This document shows, piece after piece, positions 5,286-6,446 of a stretch of DNA of 6,446 nt. The stretch's first letter is position 1; every line of letters begins with the position of its first letter. Both the position numbers and the translations under genes were made by a program. The notes beneath the pieces were generated by a model. That model was not told the origin of the DNA and did not search any database. It saw only the letters and a list, made by a program, of their open reading frames with translations. Origin of the DNA: Salinirussus sp. (GTDB lineage: Archaea; Halobacteriota; Halobacteria; Halobacteriales; Haloarculaceae); assembly GCA_028275005.1 (NCBI GenBank), contig JAQCNN010000018.1, forward strand, positions 1 to 6,446, given 5' to 3'.

Positions 5286-6232
5286 TCGACAGTCGGGACC
5301 GGCACCTCGTCGAGGACGGCCTCAACGACCGACCGCTTGGCGATATCGTTGACGCGGGCGTCGGCGGTCAACACGAGCCGGTGGGCGAGCACTGGCCGGG
5401 CGGCCGTTGTCACGTGGTCGGGCGTGACGTACTCCCGGCCCTCGACGACCGCCCGGGCCCGGGCGGCCTCGAACAGCCGTTGGGTGCCTCTGGGTGAGAC
5501 GCCAACCGCCACACGGGGGTCCTCCCGTGTCGCCCGGCAGACCGCCGAGATGTAGTCGACCAGGTCGTCGTCGACCCGGACCGCCTCGGGGACGCGCTGG
5601 AGCGCCTGGACCCCCTCGGCGGAGAGCACCGGCTCGACCGAGGGGCTGCGCGCCGACCGGTCCGCCCGGCGGTAGAGCAGTTCCCGCTCGCCCTCGGCGT
5701 CGGGGTAGCCGATACTCGCCTTCGCGACGAAGCGGTCGACCTGTGCCTCCGGGAGTTCGAAGGTCCCCTCCTGTTCGACGGGGTTCTGTGTCGCGATGAC
5801 GAAGAAGGGGGCAGGCAGGTCCCGGGTCTCGCCGTCGGTGGTCACCTGCCCCTCCTCCATCGCCTCCAGCAGCGCCGACTGGGTCTTCGGAGGTGCGCGG
5901 TTGATCTCGTCGGCCAGGACCACGTTCGCGAAGAGGGGCCCCTCGTTGAAGTCGAAGGTCCGGTCGCGCTCGTTGAACACGTGGGTACCCGTCAGGTCGG
6001 CTGGCAGGAGGTCGGGCGTGAACTGGACCCGCGAGAAGGACATCCCCAGGGCGGTGGCGATACTCCGGGCAGTCAGCGTCTTCCCGGTGCCGGGGACGTC
6101 CTCCAGCAGGACGTGGCCCCGCGAGAGGATGCCCAGAAAGACCGTCTCCAGAAAGGGGCGGTCGGTGATGACCGCCGCCTCTACCTCGGCGAAAACCTCC
6201 TCGCAGCGCCGGCTCGCCTCCTCGATGTCCAT
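5282..6232 (-). CDS. moxR: MoxR-family AAA+ ATPase
   Basis: A 316-residue cytoplasmic AAA+ ATPase of normal MoxR length. The Walker A motif is GHVLLEDVPGTGKT at 39-52 (K51). The Walker B motif is VVLADEINRAPPKTQ at 104-118 (D108, E109). The sensor 1 region is FVIATQNPVEQEGTF at 144-158 (N150). The arginine finger is in LPEAQVDRF at 160-168 (R167), and sensor 2 is SPRG at 246-249 (R248), so all key residues are present. A helical lid domain covers about 200-316. MoxR ATPases act as chaperone-like remodellers of VWA or DUF58 partners. Here the partners are the convergent genes. ATG 6232 is preferred over the open frame to 6346, because a TATA-like box lies 22-31 nt upstream and residues before this Met lack MoxR similarity. 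In many genomes moxR is co-oriented with DUF58; here it is opposed and the two stop codons share 4 nt, so each transcript must run into the other gene. Confidence 0.97.
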   Translation of the reverse strand: MDIEEASRRCEEVFAEVEAAVITDRPFLETVFLGILSRGHVLLEDVPGTGKTLTARSIATALGMSFSRVQFTPDLLPADLTGTHVFNERDRTFDFNEGPLFANVVLADEINRAPPKTQSALLEAMEEGQVTTDGETRDLPAPFFVIATQNPVEQEGTFELPEAQVDRFVAKASIGYPDAEGERELLYRRADRSARSPSVEPVLSAEGVQALQRVPEAVRVDDDLVDYISAVCRATREDPRVAVGVSPRGTQRLFEAARARAVVEGREYVTPDHVTTAARPVLAHRLVLTADARVNDIAKRSVVEAVLDEVPVPTVD

Positions 6233-6253
6233 GCCACCCCGAGCGCCCGTCGA

Positions 6254-6263
6254 CAAGAAAAGG
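6254..6263 (-). promoter_or_regulatory. TATA-like box for moxR, suggesting a leaderless transcript
   Basis: The minus strand reads CCTTTTCTTG, 22-31 nt upstream of ATG 6232, with its T-run at 26-29 nt. This matches the archaeal TATA-to-start distance, so the mRNA probably begins at or beside the ATG. The layout and the TTTTC core resemble the crotonase promoter at 1551-1560. There is no Shine-Dalgarno sequence before the ATG. Confidence 0.45.
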
Positions 6264-6279
6264 TTGCCCTCGGCGAGGT

Positions 6280-6298
6280 GAGGCTCTCCGGAGCCCTC
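6280..6298. repeat. Palindrome upstream of the moxR TATA-like box
   Basis: GGCTC (6282-6286) and GAGCC (6291-6295) flank a 4-nt centre, and CTCCGGAG at 6286-6293 is a perfect 8-bp palindrome. The 9-nt word GCCCTCGGC occurs at 6266-6274, beside the TATA-like box, and again at 6293-6301, 27 nt apart. The position would suit a transcription-factor site. In DNA this GC-rich the match could be chance. Confidence 0.3.
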
Positions 6299-6446
6299 GG
6301 CTGCGGGCCTCAGCAGTGTCCCGGACGACCGACGCGCGCTCAGCACCGCCCCCGCAGCGTCTCGGAAACTGGCAGCCGACCCCGGTTACGCCGCAGCCGG
6401 CGACTGCGAGACTCCGACCGGCGTTTGACCCAACGGAACCGACTTT

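Larger units (their letters stand above)
6233..6446. other. Region upstream of moxR, no gene supported
   Basis: These 214 nt hold the moxR promoter and a palindrome but no convincing gene. Frames through 6350-6446 on both strands are interrupted or Arg/Pro-rich. One minus-strand frame closes with TAA after about 19 residues from the right edge and could be the tail of a gene beyond the window, but nothing recognisable supports this. Confidence 0.5.

Noticed and set aside
3781..5325. Long minus-strand open frame (514 codons) opposite the DUF58 and small membrane protein genes
   Set aside because: The translation is Arg/Pro/Gly-rich with no recognisable domain. It is the antisense shadow expected in GC-rich coding DNA, and the plus-strand genes explain the region.
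6233..6346. N-terminal extension of MoxR to Met at 6346
   Set aside because: The extra 38 residues lack MoxR similarity, and the TATA-like box at 6254-6263 would fall within the coding region.
6350..6446. Possible partial gene at the right edge
   Set aside because: No frame on either strand gives more than a short, unrecognisable peptide; the evidence is too weak to list it as a gene.

Overview
The window looks like a chromosomal segment from a haloarchaeon (class Halobacteria). It is very GC-rich with G/C-biased third codon positions. The predicted proteins are rich in Asp, Glu, Ala and Val. Stop/start overlaps are tight, and the only A/T-rich islands sit where archaeal TATA boxes would be expected. 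I cannot assign a genus.

Left part (1-1529, all on the minus strand): lipid or acyl-CoA metabolism. A crotonase-superfamily gene (enoyl-CoA hydratase-like, 720-1529) is followed after 100 nt by the 5' two-fifths or so of an AMP-dependent acyl-CoA ligase (619 down to 1), which runs off the left edge. The gap between them holds a GC-rich hairpin and an AT-rich box that could serve as terminator of the first gene and promoter of the second. The crotonase lacks both catalytic glutamates of classical enoyl-CoA hydratases and resembles the ECHDC3-like branch, so hydratase activity should not be assumed.

Middle and right part (1802-6232): a MoxR/DUF58/DUF4129 membrane system. Three plus-strand genes overlap by 4 nt each (GTGA at 2701, ATGA at 4737). 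They encode a four-helix membrane protein with a C-terminal DUF4129-like domain, a 679-residue protein joining an extra N-terminal membrane/helical module to a DUF58 domain, and a small six-helix membrane protein. The MoxR AAA+ ATPase faces them on the minus strand, and its stop codon overlaps the stop of the small membrane protein by 4 nt (5282-5285). MoxR ATPases commonly act as chaperone-like partners of VWA or DUF58 proteins. The topologies predicted here place the DUF4129 and DUF58 domains in the cytoplasm, where MoxR could reach them. The substrate is unknown, and no transglutaminase-like (TgpA) partner is visible in the window.

Non-coding stretches are 620-719, 1530-1801 (divergent promoter region) and 6233-6446 (upstream of moxR). 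I see no RNA genes, insertion sequences or CRISPR arrays. The most unusual points are the apparent fusion in the DUF58 gene with a possible internal start at its junction, the convergent stop-overlapping ATPase with no visible terminator, the crotonase without catalytic glutamates, and the dual-use hairpin/TATA element.
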